A DNA stretch of 64,000 bases from Phycisphaerae bacterium (GTDB taxonomy: Bacteria > Chloroflexota > Anaerolineae > 4572-78 > J111): positions 1 through 64,000 of the forward strand of contig JANQQF010000136.1 in NCBI GenBank assembly GCA_028285035.1, read 5' to 3'. The number at the start of each line of letters is the position of its first letter. Within the stretch, counting starts at the first letter, position 1. The notes beneath the pieces were generated by a model. It saw nothing but the letters and a program-made list of their open reading frames with translations. It was not told where the DNA came from and did no database searches. The translations under genes were made by a program, and so were the position numbers. This document shows positions 33,901 through 43,815 of this stretch, in pieces.

Positions 33901-35059
33901 CTTTAAACCGCTCCACGACCACGGTGAGAAAATCATCAGGGTCGTCGATATTTGTCAGCACAACCAGGCCCCGCTGTTGGTCCGGCAACATCACCAAAAC
34001 TGAGGTGAAGCTGTCATACGAGCCTTCATGGGCCAACACCTCACCATCAACCTCCCAACCCAGTGCATACTCAATGCCATCGCCAGCATCAATCACAGGT
34101 TGCCACGTTTCAGTCAGATTCGCTTCGGATACCACGCGCGTTCCGTCAGGGGCCACGCCAAGATTGAGTTGGGTGATCAAATAACGCCCCATATCAATGA
34201 CATTGGCTTTGATTGAGCCGGAGGGGGCCAAAGGATCACCAGTAAAATCATACGACTCGGCGATCACCACCTCATCGCCTTCAAAAATGTGCGAGGCTGA
34301 CATCTGCCCACTAGCCCGAGCATCTTCAACGGACAGGGTAGCCGTTTCCATTCCAATTGGATCAAAAATGCGTTCTTGTAGTTGGGCGGCGTATCCTTCA
34401 TATACATCATCACTATTCTCATCAATCGCCAAAACTCCCAGATAGCCACTGACCGAACTGGCGATGTTACTGTAGCTAAACGTACCACCTGGCTCATCAA
34501 GTAATTCGGCTTCAGCGACAAGGTCAAATAAATCTTCGGCATAGGAGTCTTCAACGTCGAACTCTCCTTCAAGGTCATCAGGAATACCACTACTCATACT
34601 AAGGAGGTGTCTCATTGTAACAACATCAGTCACCTCGGATAATTCAAAATCTGGCACAAACGCCACCACAGGTTCATCCCATTCTAACAGCCCTTCATCG
34701 ACCAAGGTCGCGATGAACATTGCGGTAATTGATTTGTGGGTTGAGCCGATGTGAAAAAGTGTTTCTTCAGTTACAGGTTGATCTCCCGAAATATCACACA
34801 CCCCAAACCCTTGCGCTAAAACAATCTCATTACCTTCAACCACAGCAATCGCCACGCCAGGGATTTCATACTCGATCCGAGTTTCCTCAACAAACCTAGC
34901 AAAATTCGCTAACGAGTCATCTGTATCAGCCGATGACTCTGTCAATGAGGTAGGTTCTGCTGTCTCTGCAATAGCTGGTTCAGGGGGCGTTTCTTCCGCG
35001 CAAGCTGTTATCAGAAGCAATGTGAGCAGCAAGGGTATCATCAAATGAATATGTCGCAT
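33893..35059 (-). CDS. Serine beta-lactamase-like hydrolase, lipoprotein
   Basis: The protein (388 aa) has a lipoprotein signal with lipobox LITAC (Cys20) and a class C beta-lactamase/PBP4-like fold. It carries the SxxK motif GSTHKSITAM and the YxN motif FSYSNIASSVSGYLG. The third motif is in the region VLAHEGSYDSF, where HxG replaces KTG, as in many esterase-type members. It may hydrolyse peptides or esters outside the membrane; beta-lactam resistance should not be assumed. Confidence 0.87.
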   Translation of the reverse strand: MRHIHLMIPLLLTLLLITACAEETPPEPAIAETAEPTSLTESSADTDDSLANFARFVEETRIEYEIPGVAIAVVEGNEIVLAQGFGVCDISGDQPVTEETLFHIGSTHKSITAMFIATLVDEGLLEWDEPVVAFVPDFELSEVTDVVTMRHLLSMSSGIPDDLEGEFDVEDSYAEDLFDLVAEAELLDEPGGTFSYSNIASSVSGYLGVLAIDENSDDVYEGYAAQLQERIFDPIGMETATLSVEDARASGQMSASHIFEGDEVVIAESYDFTGDPLAPSGSIKANVIDMGRYLITQLNLGVAPDGTRVVSEANLTETWQPVIDAGDGIEYALGWEVDGEVLAHEGSYDSFTSVLVMLPDQQRGLVVLTNIDDPDDFLTVVVERFKGL

Positions 35060-35365
35060 ATTTTTTCCTTATTTAGAGTGAGGTTGATCTAAACTAAAAG
35101 ATTTTGTGGACACGGAAAACACGGATATCACGGAAACCCTTTTTAGAAATTCCGCCTTCCACATCTTCCGTACCCAAATCAACTGTCCAGATCACAAAAA
35201 ATTTGAGGGTTTCCAAAAACACCTGTTTAGTTTACCAAATTTTCACAAAAGTACCCCAACTCACAAACCATCTTATCATTTGATAAGGCACCACAACCTT
35301 TCATCGGTTACACTGCAGACATCACAAAAATACAAATCGCTCACGTAGCGAACTGGAGGATACAA

Positions 35366-36238
35366 ATGAAAATTGGATTTATTGGTTTGGGAATTATGGG
35401 TAGTCGGATGGCAGCGAATTTGCAAAAGAATGGGCACACATTGGTGCTGTATAACCGAACCAAAGCACGAGCCGATGAGCTTTTGGCCAATGGGGCCAGT
35501 TGGGCCGACACACCCGCTCAGGTGGGAGAACAAGCCGAATTGGTTATCACCATGCTAGCCCACCCGCAAGCTGTCGAGGCAGTGGCTTTTGGCGAAGCAG
35601 GTTTGCTGGCCACTCTAAATTCAGGTGCATTGTGGATCAACTGTAGTACAGTCAATCCGTCGTTTTCGAAAGAAATGGCGCAAGCCACAACAGCAAAACA
35701 AATTCGGTATTTAGAAGCGCCTGTGGCTGGCTCAAAAAATCAGGCAGCACAGGCCGAGTTGGTCTTCATTGTCGGTGGGGCAGCGGAGGATGTTGCAGAG
35801 GCGCAACCATTGTTCGAGGCAATGGGCAGTCGCGTGGCCCACGTGGGTGGGCACGGGCAGGGCACCGGCTTGAAGGTGGTCGTCAATACCCTGCTCGGCA
35901 CCTCAATGGCGGCGTTTGCTGAGGCGCTTGTGCTGGGCGAGGCGCTGGGGTTGTCGCAGGAAATGCTCCTCAACGTCTTGATTGGTGGCCCGGTTGTGCC
36001 CCCTTATATGACCTCGAAAAAGGAGAAGTTAGTCCAAGGTGACTTCGATCCCGAATTCCCATTACAGTGGATGCAAAAGGATATGCACTTGGCTGCTGTA
36101 ACGGCGCAAGAGGTTGGCGTTACACTGCCCGTGGGAAATGTGACCAAAGATATGTATCGCCTCGCCATACGGCAGGGTCTGGGCGAGGCTGATTTCTCGG
36201 CAATTTATCAGATGTTTGGGGAGAAAGGCGAGGAGTAG
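35366..36238 (+). CDS. 3-hydroxyisobutyrate dehydrogenase-family NAD(P)-dependent oxidoreductase
   Basis: The Rossmann loop GFIGLGIMGSRMAANL is at residues 3-18. The substrate segment APVAGSKNQAAQ and the catalytic Lys in TGLKVVVNTLLG follow in the family order. The 290-aa length is normal. It may reduce succinic or glyoxylate-type semialdehydes, or oxidise 3-hydroxyisobutyrate. A ggagg ribosome site precedes the ATG. The 305-bp gap before it has no gene and only short cacgga repeats. Confidence 0.9.
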   Translation: MKIGFIGLGIMGSRMAANLQKNGHTLVLYNRTKARADELLANGASWADTPAQVGEQAELVITMLAHPQAVEAVAFGEAGLLATLNSGALWINCSTVNPSFSKEMAQATTAKQIRYLEAPVAGSKNQAAQAELVFIVGGAAEDVAEAQPLFEAMGSRVAHVGGHGQGTGLKVVVNTLLGTSMAAFAEALVLGEALGLSQEMLLNVLIGGPVVPPYMTSKKEKLVQGDFDPEFPLQWMQKDMHLAAVTAQEVGVTLPVGNVTKDMYRLAIRQGLGEADFSAIYQMFGEKGEE

Positions 36239-36262
36239 AGAACCGCTTAGAAGCCAACGTCA

Positions 36263-36310
36263 GTAAATAGTAATTGGTAAATTAAACCTGTTCAACCAAT
36301 TACTATTTAC
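36263..36310. terminator. Perfect 16-bp inverted repeat between convergent genes
   Basis: Arms gtaaatagtaattggt (36263-36278) and accaattactatttac (36295-36310) are fully complementary with a 16-nt loop. It lies between the convergent dehydrogenase and fxsA genes and can form a hairpin in both transcripts. It belongs to the same AT-rich word family as the repeat at 29627. Confidence 0.65.
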
Positions 36311-36323
36311 CAATTACCAATCA

Positions 36324-36803
36324 TCAATTCTGAGTCGTATAATCATCTTGATCAAGAATAACAACATTCTCAGGCTCGCGACGAGGGTTCATATTCATAT
36401 TAAAGCCTTGTCCTTGAAAGCCGACCTTGATTTGGCCGCTTTGGATAGCCCGCTTGACTCGCGCACTAATTATCTTTTTGAGCCATTGCCGGGTGGTGGG
36501 GATTAAACATAGAAAGCCAAAAATATCAGTAAGAATACCAGGGGTGAGTAGCAAGGCACTGGCCACAAGGATAATCGCGCCATCAAAAAGCGGGTCAGCC
36601 GGCAGTTGGCCCGCTTGTGCTTGGCTTCGCAACCGCCCTAACACCTGCAAGCCCTGCCGCCGCGCCAAAAAGGCTCCAACCGCTCCGGTAAAAATAATCA
36701 AGGCAATGGTCGGCAAGACACCAACGACCTGCCCAATCTGGATTAGCAAAATAAGTTCAATCGTAGGAACAAGAATAAACAGCAATAATAACCGTGATAA
36801 CAC
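36324..36803 (-). CDS. fxsA: FxsA family membrane protein
   Basis: The N terminus reads LLLLFILVPTIELILLIQIGQVVG, then TIALIIFTGAVGAFLARRQG, the family signature, followed by two more hydrophobic segments. Length is 159 aa with a charged C-terminal tail. FxsA proteins are small inner-membrane proteins; E. coli FxsA relieves F-exclusion of phage T7. The function in this organism is unknown. Confidence 0.9.
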   Translation of the reverse strand: MLSRLLLLFILVPTIELILLIQIGQVVGVLPTIALIIFTGAVGAFLARRQGLQVLGRLRSQAQAGQLPADPLFDGAIILVASALLLTPGILTDIFGFLCLIPTTRQWLKKIISARVKRAIQSGQIKVGFQGQGFNMNMNPRREPENVVILDQDDYTTQN

Positions 36804-36869
36804 AAAACACTCCGTTTCGTTATATACTTCCTACAACTATACCCTCTAATTGTTGGAATTATGCTAGAT

Positions 36870-38093
36870 TTAGCTTAACATCTGCTTAATTCGCCGAGCT
36901 GCCGCCAAACCACTCTCCATTGCTCCGTTCATTGTACCTGAACCGTTGGTGTGTTCACCAGCAAAGGTGAGACGACCGACTGGCTCCGATAACAGAGGTA
37001 ATGTCTCGTGGGCTTCATTGGTCATGGCAGTGTAGCAGCCTTCGGTGTAGGGATCAAGACCCCAGTGATACATTTGTGGTTCACCCACAAAGGTTAAATC
37101 GGGATTGGCTTCCTGAATTAAATTGAGCCACGTTGCAGGGTCACCGCTTGCGGTGTTAAGGTTTTCCATCGCTTGGGCCGATCCCGCAAAGGAGGTCACG
37201 GCTGACCGTGGTTGGCGATTGGCCCCGTTGCCAGTATAGCAGGAAAACGGGCTTTGCACATCTTGGATATTTCTGAGCGTGGGTGGCCTTTCGGTCCCCA
37301 CAGACAGTTTTGCGGCAACGCCCATCGGAATTTTTTCAATAGCGGTGGTCAACGCCTCAGGCAGGTTGGGTTGGAAATTGAGTTTTTCAATCGCGCGAAC
37401 GGGCACGGCAATAATGGCGGCATCAGCCCGCTCCATAAAATCTTGGTCGCCGCGCTGACCGTGGACAAATACGTCGTGTTCGTCATACTCAACGCGTTGC
37501 ACTTGATGAAGCACGCGGATGTCAGCGATACGCCCCGCCAAGGCAACAGCCATCGTCTGATTGCCCTCGATAACACGAAAATATTTGGTGTCTATCTCAA
37601 GCCCAAACTCACCGATCAGATCACGCAAAGCGACCTGCGCCAAATCCATCCCAAAGGTGCTTTGGATCCTGGCTCGCATAAAATTACGTTCTGGATCGCT
37701 GAGATCAAGCGAGGTCAAAAAATCAGCAATCGTTTGTTGATTGATCGTTGCCTCATCCAACGCATCAAGGGCCTCAATCGCAATTCGTAAGATCGCCTGC
37801 TGTTCGCTCATCCGTACAGCAGGCCCGTTAAAGACTTGACGAAGCATAAAATCGACTCCAACAGGGGCCAATTTTATATCAAGTTGACTAGCGAGATCAC
37901 GAAAGGTCCGATCCGAGGCTTCAACCCACTCACCGCCCATCTCAACCACGGCTCCATTTTCCAAGGTCGGAGACCAAGCCCGTCCCCCAACCCGTTCCCG
38001 CGCCTCAAGCACGGTCACATCAAATCCTTCATTTTTCAGGGTATAGGCCGCCGTTAGCCCGGCAAACCCAGCCCCAATAATGATGACGTTCAT
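36870..38093 (-). CDS. FAD-dependent amine oxidase (monoamine oxidase family)
   Basis: The ADP-binding loop VIIIGAGFAGLTAAYTL is at residues 3-19, then the VLEARERVGGRAW motif. The C terminus carries the FAD-binding LTFAGEHTNGSGTMNGAMESGLAAARRI. The protein is 407 aa. It should oxidise a primary amine or related substrate to an aldehyde. It has no signal peptide and is monocistronic. Confidence 0.92.
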   Translation of the reverse strand: MNVIIIGAGFAGLTAAYTLKNEGFDVTVLEARERVGGRAWSPTLENGAVVEMGGEWVEASDRTFRDLASQLDIKLAPVGVDFMLRQVFNGPAVRMSEQQAILRIAIEALDALDEATINQQTIADFLTSLDLSDPERNFMRARIQSTFGMDLAQVALRDLIGEFGLEIDTKYFRVIEGNQTMAVALAGRIADIRVLHQVQRVEYDEHDVFVHGQRGDQDFMERADAAIIAVPVRAIEKLNFQPNLPEALTTAIEKIPMGVAAKLSVGTERPPTLRNIQDVQSPFSCYTGNGANRQPRSAVTSFAGSAQAMENLNTASGDPATWLNLIQEANPDLTFVGEPQMYHWGLDPYTEGCYTAMTNEAHETLPLLSEPVGRLTFAGEHTNGSGTMNGAMESGLAAARRIKQMLS

Positions 38094-38305
38094 AACAGTG
38101 ACTCCTCACATCGTTGAGGAGGATTTTAAGGAAGTCCAAAGGTTTTGCAAACACATGGGAGGGGGGCAGTGGGGTAAGGTAGTAAAGGAGCAAGGACACA
38201 AGGTAACAGAAACAAGGCTTCAAATTCCCACCCTTGCCCTTACCCAAATGAGGTTTAGAAAATCAATTCATTAATACTTCACAATTCACGATCCACAATT
38301 CACAA

Positions 38306-41300
38306 TTAGTAGTTCGGTTCTCGTCCCATAATCAACAAGCCCAGAGAGATCGTTTGGCCCGCCTCTTGTAGCTTGGCCGGATCGATGATATCGGGTGTGT
38401 CAAAGGGAGTGCCCAGCGTTTCGTTTGAGCCACGCCAACTAAGGGTGATGGTCGGGGCATCGGTGGTGAGGGCCTGGTTGGGATTTCCAAAGATGGCATC
38501 TAGAGTCACCGGGGTATTTTGACGACGCGTACTGGTCCAAAATTGTCCGGCAGAACGCTCAAACAGTTGGGCCAAGCGAAGATTACCGCCAGCCGCTAAA
38601 TTTAGGCCAGAACCATCGCCTGCCCCCAAACCACGCAGAAAGATAAAGGCTTCCTGATTGAAGCTAGTCGTTGAGCCAAATTTGGCGCCGATAAAGCGCT
38701 CAACATCAGGATTACGGTTGGGAAATTGGCCATGTTCAAAACCTTCGCCGACATAGGCCACAAAAATGAGGGTCTTGCGGGGTTGATAGCCAACCTCCTG
38801 CCAAGAGCGCAGCATCTCCAGCATCACAGCCACGCTACTTACCGTTTGGTTAGCGCTGGGATACATTTCTCCTAAGCCATCATCTCCCAAGCCATCGTAT
38901 TGTCCCAGAACAACGATCAGGTTAGCATCTTCATTTTCATCCAATCCCGGCAAATAGCCCACCACGTGCTTAACCGGCACTTTTTCATTTGTTTCACCGG
39001 GCAAAGCACTTTCCACCTGAATTCCAGTTTGCCACACTTTGACTTCATCGTCAGCCAATTCTGCTTGAGCCGCTCGCAACTCATCTAGCGTCCATTCAGA
39101 GTTTGCCAGCAACTTATTCGCCCCAGTTTCGGTAACATAAAAGAAAGGGCTACCCCGCATTGGGATAGGCCGGGCCGAGCCTTGCATATAAATCGAAAGA
39201 CTATCCCGACGAGTCATATCGGTAGGATCATCGGTCACATAGAAGGTGCCCTGCCGCAAATTCTCGGGCAGAAAGCCACGTTGATCCAACAGAAGGACCG
39301 CATTCCCAACCAGATTCAAATCCAAGATTTGGCGAGGAAATTGACTCCCCGTGAAACCAGAAGGATCAAACACCTGATCACCATAGCCCAATACAATCAG
39401 TTCCCCGGCTTTGGCTGGGCCACCGTTAAAAAGGTTCGTCGGGATTTCGGCAAACTCCTCGCGATACTGTAATGGCTCCCCATCTGCCACCAGATATGGC
39501 GTTTCGGTCAAAGTGTAAAAGTTTTGCTTAACCTCAAGAAAATAGGTTCCCTTACGTCCACCGGGCTGTAACCCATATTCCTTAAATTTGGCGGCAATGT
39601 ATTCCGCGCTCTCATCCAGCCCAGCGGTCCCTACCGCGCGAGCAGATAAGATTGGATCAGTCAGTGCTGTCACGTGGACCATCGCCTGTTCGGCATCAAA
39701 GGCACTGGCTTGCTGACGGTAGAAGGGGATCAAGCCGGTGTTATTCTGTAACCACCCAAATGCGAACACGATTCCAATTGAGGCCACCAGGGTGTAGCGG
39801 TTGAAGAGATGATTAAAGCTCAAGCCCACATCTTGTACGATGCGGCGCATACCCTCGCCAAACAGATTAAAGGAGAGGATACCGATAAAAAACGCGAGGC
39901 CAGGATAGATCGCCGTCCACGGATAGCTCCGGGCGTATTGCCGAACATTGCTCAGCAGCGCACCCCATTCAGGCACATCAGAGTATTGATAGGGTGGGCC
40001 ACCAATATCAACTTCAGCAAAGGCCCCGCCACCAATAAAAATCCCAATGAAGCCCAGTTCACCCAGCAGCATCGCAATTGCGCCCATTTCCAGAGCGGCT
40101 AGGGAAATGAGGGCGGGAAGCAGATTGGGCAAGATGTGCCGGCCAACCAGTCCAGGCAGCCCACTCCCAAGCGAAAGGGCACTTTCGATGTACAGCTTGT
40201 TACGAATGGTGATGACCTGACTGCGGATAAACTGCATCATCTCGCCCCAGCCAACAAAGCAAAGGGCCACCACAAAAATCCACATTCCCCGCCGAATACC
40301 GAGGGCCAAGATCAAAATCATCGCAAAGATCAGGGTCGGCAGTGCAGCGAAGACCTCGCTGAGGCCCATAATCGCTTTATCCAGCCACTTATCCTGTTGC
40401 CAGCCTGCCAACGTGCCTAAAATAAAACCAACAGCCAGGCGAGCCAACATGACCAAGGCAACCAAGGTTAATGTTTGCCGAGCCCCACTCAATACCAAAC
40501 TTTGAATATCGCGGCCCAGGGCATCGCTGCCCCACGGATATTCGGGCGAGGGGTTAAACGGAGGCACGTGAAGTTCCCCGTCAACATAGGCCAAGCCATT
40601 GGTGACGTAGGGATTATTGACGGTGAGGCTTGGTCCGGCAAAATAAATAACGAGTAGGCCGAGCAATAAAATCGTTCCTAACATAAAAGGCAGGTTACCC
40701 AATGTGGCTCGTAACCACGTTGTTCGCCGAGAACGAGCGATCTGCCGATTAAGCGAATGGGTCTGTCCCTTTTGTTGTTTGCGCTTAGGTAAGCTTGGCA
40801 CTTCTTCAGAAGGTGTTGGCTTTCCGCGAAATAACCTTTGCCACCGGGCTTTGAGGTTTGACAACATCTCCAAAAACGAAGCCCCAAGACTGGGGGTTTG
40901 CTGGCTGGCTTGCCTCATTTTCTCACGCAATTGGGGATCAATCACATAATAAAGAGCCTCGATCAGCAGATTAACGACAACAAAGATGAGGCCGAGCGAA
41001 ATCGCCAAGGCTACAGTGAGCAAGTCATCACGACGAGCGATGGCCCGAAGGAGGGTCAGGCCAATGCCAGGCCAACCAAAATACAATTCGACCACTGGCA
41101 GGCTACTTAACGCGAAGCGGAGGGAACTGACTACGGTGGTCAAAACGGGAATGGCGACATTGGGCCAGACATGGCGCAGCCAGATGATGTACTCCCGCAA
41201 CCCTTTACTGTGGGCTGTTCGCACATAGTCCTCACGCCAAATGGTGCTTAGCGTCGTTTGAGTCACCCGGGTAATCTGGGCAATGGGTCGGGCGGCGAGG

Positions 41301-41878
41301 ACGAGGGCAGGCAAAATCAGGTGGGTGTCCCAACCAAAGCCGCCCACGGGCAGGAAGGTGCTGCCTTGCCAGCGGGTGATGTTAATCACACCAAGTTGGA
41401 GTAAAAGGGCAGTGAAAAATGTTGGCAACGAAATGCCAATGAGAGAGAGCAAGAGAATGCCGAGCAGAATGAGGCTAGATCGTTGACGGCTGGCGAGCGT
41501 ACCAAGAGCAACGCCAATAATTGCGGCACCCCCCAATGCAACCGCCAGTAAGCCCAGACTACGCGGCAAGGTTTCACTGACGATTTGGCGGATTTCCAGA
41601 CGACGGGTGCCAAAATCGGCAATGTAGGCTGACCCTAAATCACCGGTCAGCAAACGGCCCAGATAGGCGGTCGTACTACTGGCCCCATGATTAACCGCTG
41701 CCCAAAATTCGGCACCTCGGGCCATCTCCAGACCAAAAAAGCTTAGGAAGATGATGATCAGCAGGGTGATCAAGACAAAAAACAAGCGACGGCCAACATA
41801 GTTCGCCAGATTGAGTAGCCGGTTTGTTATCTCACGTCCTACAGTTGTTTGTTGGGCTGATATATCTGCTGTAGTCAT
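38306..41878 (-). CDS. DppB-DppC permease fusion with C-terminal degenerate M28 peptidase domain
   Basis: One 1190-aa chain holds two ABC-permease domains and a peptidase-like domain. Residues about 20-330 match DppB/OppB (EAA-like loop near YVRTAHSKGLREYIIW). About 395-700 match DppC/OppC (WGSDALGRDIQSL, YIESALSLGSGLPGLVGRHILPN). About 740-1190 resemble an M28 peptidase with a PA-like insert. The zinc-ligand sites look lost: LGQYDG where His-x-Asp is expected, SANQTVSS where an Asp is expected, and VGEGFE for the Glu-Glu pair. It should form a peptide-type importer or exporter channel; no ATPase or binding protein gene is adjacent. The ATG at 41878 follows a ggaggg site. I know of no standard family with this order. 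Confidence 0.88.
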   Translation of the reverse strand: MTTADISAQQTTVGREITNRLLNLANYVGRRLFFVLITLLIIIFLSFFGLEMARGAEFWAAVNHGASSTTAYLGRLLTGDLGSAYIADFGTRRLEIRQIVSETLPRSLGLLAVALGGAAIIGVALGTLASRQRSSLILLGILLLSLIGISLPTFFTALLLQLGVINITRWQGSTFLPVGGFGWDTHLILPALVLAARPIAQITRVTQTTLSTIWREDYVRTAHSKGLREYIIWLRHVWPNVAIPVLTTVVSSLRFALSSLPVVELYFGWPGIGLTLLRAIARRDDLLTVALAISLGLIFVVVNLLIEALYYVIDPQLREKMRQASQQTPSLGASFLEMLSNLKARWQRLFRGKPTPSEEVPSLPKRKQQKGQTHSLNRQIARSRRTTWLRATLGNLPFMLGTILLLGLLVIYFAGPSLTVNNPYVTNGLAYVDGELHVPPFNPSPEYPWGSDALGRDIQSLVLSGARQTLTLVALVMLARLAVGFILGTLAGWQQDKWLDKAIMGLSEVFAALPTLIFAMILILALGIRRGMWIFVVALCFVGWGEMMQFIRSQVITIRNKLYIESALSLGSGLPGLVGRHILPNLLPALISLAALEMGAIAMLLGELGFIGIFIGGGAFAEVDIGGPPYQYSDVPEWGALLSNVRQYARSYPWTAIYPGLAFFIGILSFNLFGEGMRRIVQDVGLSFNHLFNRYTLVASIGIVFAFGWLQNNTGLIPFYRQQASAFDAEQAMVHVTALTDPILSARAVGTAGLDESAEYIAAKFKEYGLQPGGRKGTYFLEVKQNFYTLTETPYLVADGEPLQYREEFAEIPTNLFNGGPAKAGELIVLGYGDQVFDPSGFTGSQFPRQILDLNLVGNAVLLLDQRGFLPENLRQGTFYVTDDPTDMTRRDSLSIYMQGSARPIPMRGSPFFYVTETGANKLLANSEWTLDELRAAQAELADDEVKVWQTGIQVESALPGETNEKVPVKHVVGYLPGLDENEDANLIVVLGQYDGLGDDGLGEMYPSANQTVSSVAVMLEMLRSWQEVGYQPRKTLIFVAYVGEGFEHGQFPNRNPDVERFIGAKFGSTTSFNQEAFIFLRGLGAGDGSGLNLAAGGNLRLAQLFERSAGQFWTSTRRQNTPVTLDAIFGNPNQALTTDAPTITLSWRGSNETLGTPFDTPDIIDPAKLQEAGQTISLGLLIMGREPNY

Positions 41879-42034
41879 CTGTCCCTCCATCCTTTTATAC
41901 CCTCAAACTACTCAACGGTGGAGTGCAGAATTTTCAGAAGGGAGTTTGATAACCCAAATAATTGAGGTTGTTTGAACTTTTGAGGTATAATATCACCTTA
42001 CCAAGATGTGATCCAAATAAAAAGGATGACAAAG

Positions 42035-43792
42035 ATGTCAATCCAAACTCAATCAAATTATGAATTAGCGGTCAATGATTTTCAGAGAGCCAGAAAACAG
42101 GCAGCCTTACAACAACTTCTGGCCCGTATCCAGGGGCGATCAACCGATCTACTTTGTTATGACACGGTGCGGCAACAGCTACGGGCCTCGGATGACGCGA
42201 TTGAGCGGGGCCTACAAGAGATTCCGCTCAATAAAATTGTGGGCAGTGTCGGTCGTTATGAAGATTTTACCCGCACCTTTCTACCCAAACGCGATAGCAA
42301 TCAAGATCGTTGGGCTGGGGTCAAGGCTTCGATTAGCGATATGATTGGGATGTCGCCCATTGAGGTTTATCAGGTCGGTGATACCTACTTTGTGCAAGAT
42401 GGCAATCATCGGGTATCAGTGGCCCGACAGTTGGGAAGTGAGACAATTTCGGCCTACGTTACCGAAATCAAAACGCGGGTCCCTTTGACAGCAGATGATG
42501 ATCCGAACGATATCATCTGTAAATCACATTATGCCGATTTTTTAGAAGCAACCAATCTCGACAAACTGCACCCTGAGGCTGATCTCTTGATGACCTTTTG
42601 TGGTCAGTATGGCTTGTTGCTTAGTCAAATTGAGGCAGAGCACACCCTCCTCAAACATCAGAAGGATTTGCCAGAGTCCCTTGATCTTTGGGAGCAAGCA
42701 GTGTCGACCTGGTATGATCGAGTTTACCTGCCAATTATCCAAATTATCCGTAGTTTGGGGGTGTTACACCGCTTCCCTGAACGCACCGAAGCAGATATGT
42801 ATGTACTGCTGTCCGAGCGCCACGATGAACTTGAAGAGGCTCTGGGCTGGCAGGTAGAAATGGAAACAGCGGTCACCGAACTGGTCTCCCCCCCCGAAGA
42901 ATCCGAGGGCTTGCTCAATCGGTTTGTTAAAAAAGTGGTGCCGATTTTAGATCAAGGGCCACTGCCTGGATTATGGCGTAAACAACAATTAGCCCGCCAG
43001 CGATACAATCACCTGTTTGAACACATCCTGGTCCCTTTGGATGGCACGGAGAAGGGCTGGCAAGTGCTTGATCACACCCTTTGGATGGCCCAGTTTGATA
43101 ACGACTACATTCTCGGGCTGCACGTGGTTCCCAACGAGGCGCAACGAAACAGTGAGACGGTCAATACAATGCGGACAAGATTTAAGACGCGTTGCCAGGT
43201 AGCTGGGGTGCAAGGAGATTTTGCCATCGAGGTAGACAGTAATCCGATGCAAGCTATCATTCGGCGAGCTGCTTGGGCCGATTTGGTGATGGTACAGAAC
43301 ACACGTCCCCCCAAAAATCAGCCCTTCCCACGTATCAGCCCTGAACTCAGATTACTGGTTCAACAGTGCCCTCGCCCCATTGAAGTTGTGCCCATCGGGG
43401 CCGAAATGTTGGGGCCAGATATCCGAGCACAACGCTTATTATTGGCCTACGACGGCAGCCCAAAGGCAAATGAAGCCCTATTTGTCGCCGCTTACTTAAC
43501 CGCTCGCTGGGAACGATCCCTAACCGTGGTTAGTGTCGAAACCAACCGCACAAATGCCGCCATTTTAGATCAGGCCCGGCAATATCTCACCGAGCACGAC
43601 GTCCCAAATGTCAATTATGTTCTTAGGCAGGGGCCAATCGCTGAAACGGTGCTAGATACGGCCAAAGCCTTTGACTGTCAATTGCTGATTATGGGCGGTT
43701 TTAGCTTTCAGCCCGTCCGCCACTTGGTTCTCGGCAGCACCGCCGAACGCATTCTGCGCGAGTTTCGTTATCCGATGTTGATTTGTCGATAG
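42035..43792 (+). CDS. ParB-like domain protein fused to two universal stress protein domains
   Basis: The N-terminal 180 residues hold a ParB/Srx-like segment (GLQEIPLNKIVGSVGRYEDFTRTF and VGDTYFVQDGNHRVSVARQLG, with the GNHR box). A helical middle follows, then two USP domains (about 340-470 and 475-585). The second ends with the ATP-type motif MGGFSFQPVRHLVLGSTAERIL. It is probably a nucleotide-sensing stress protein. An aaaagg site 9 bp before the ATG at 42035 decides the start over a GTG at 42008. It is divergent from the permease gene. Confidence 0.85.
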   Translation: MSIQTQSNYELAVNDFQRARKQAALQQLLARIQGRSTDLLCYDTVRQQLRASDDAIERGLQEIPLNKIVGSVGRYEDFTRTFLPKRDSNQDRWAGVKASISDMIGMSPIEVYQVGDTYFVQDGNHRVSVARQLGSETISAYVTEIKTRVPLTADDDPNDIICKSHYADFLEATNLDKLHPEADLLMTFCGQYGLLLSQIEAEHTLLKHQKDLPESLDLWEQAVSTWYDRVYLPIIQIIRSLGVLHRFPERTEADMYVLLSERHDELEEALGWQVEMETAVTELVSPPEESEGLLNRFVKKVVPILDQGPLPGLWRKQQLARQRYNHLFEHILVPLDGTEKGWQVLDHTLWMAQFDNDYILGLHVVPNEAQRNSETVNTMRTRFKTRCQVAGVQGDFAIEVDSNPMQAIIRRAAWADLVMVQNTRPPKNQPFPRISPELRLLVQQCPRPIEVVPIGAEMLGPDIRAQRLLLAYDGSPKANEALFVAAYLTARWERSLTVVSVETNRTNAAILDQARQYLTEHDVPNVNYVLRQGPIAETVLDTAKAFDCQLLIMGGFSFQPVRHLVLGSTAERILREFRYPMLICR

Positions 43793-43815
43793 ACTAAGCC
43801 AGAATATGGGTATCC

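Noticed and set aside
33893..35059. Antibiotic resistance beta-lactamase
   Set aside because: The fold has SxxK and YxN but lacks KTG and is a lipoprotein of the broad esterase/peptidase group; resistance cannot be claimed.
35106..35348. 80-aa open frame before the dehydrogenase gene
   Set aside because: It has low-complexity sequence, no ribosome site and covers short cacgga repeats, so it is not supported as a gene.
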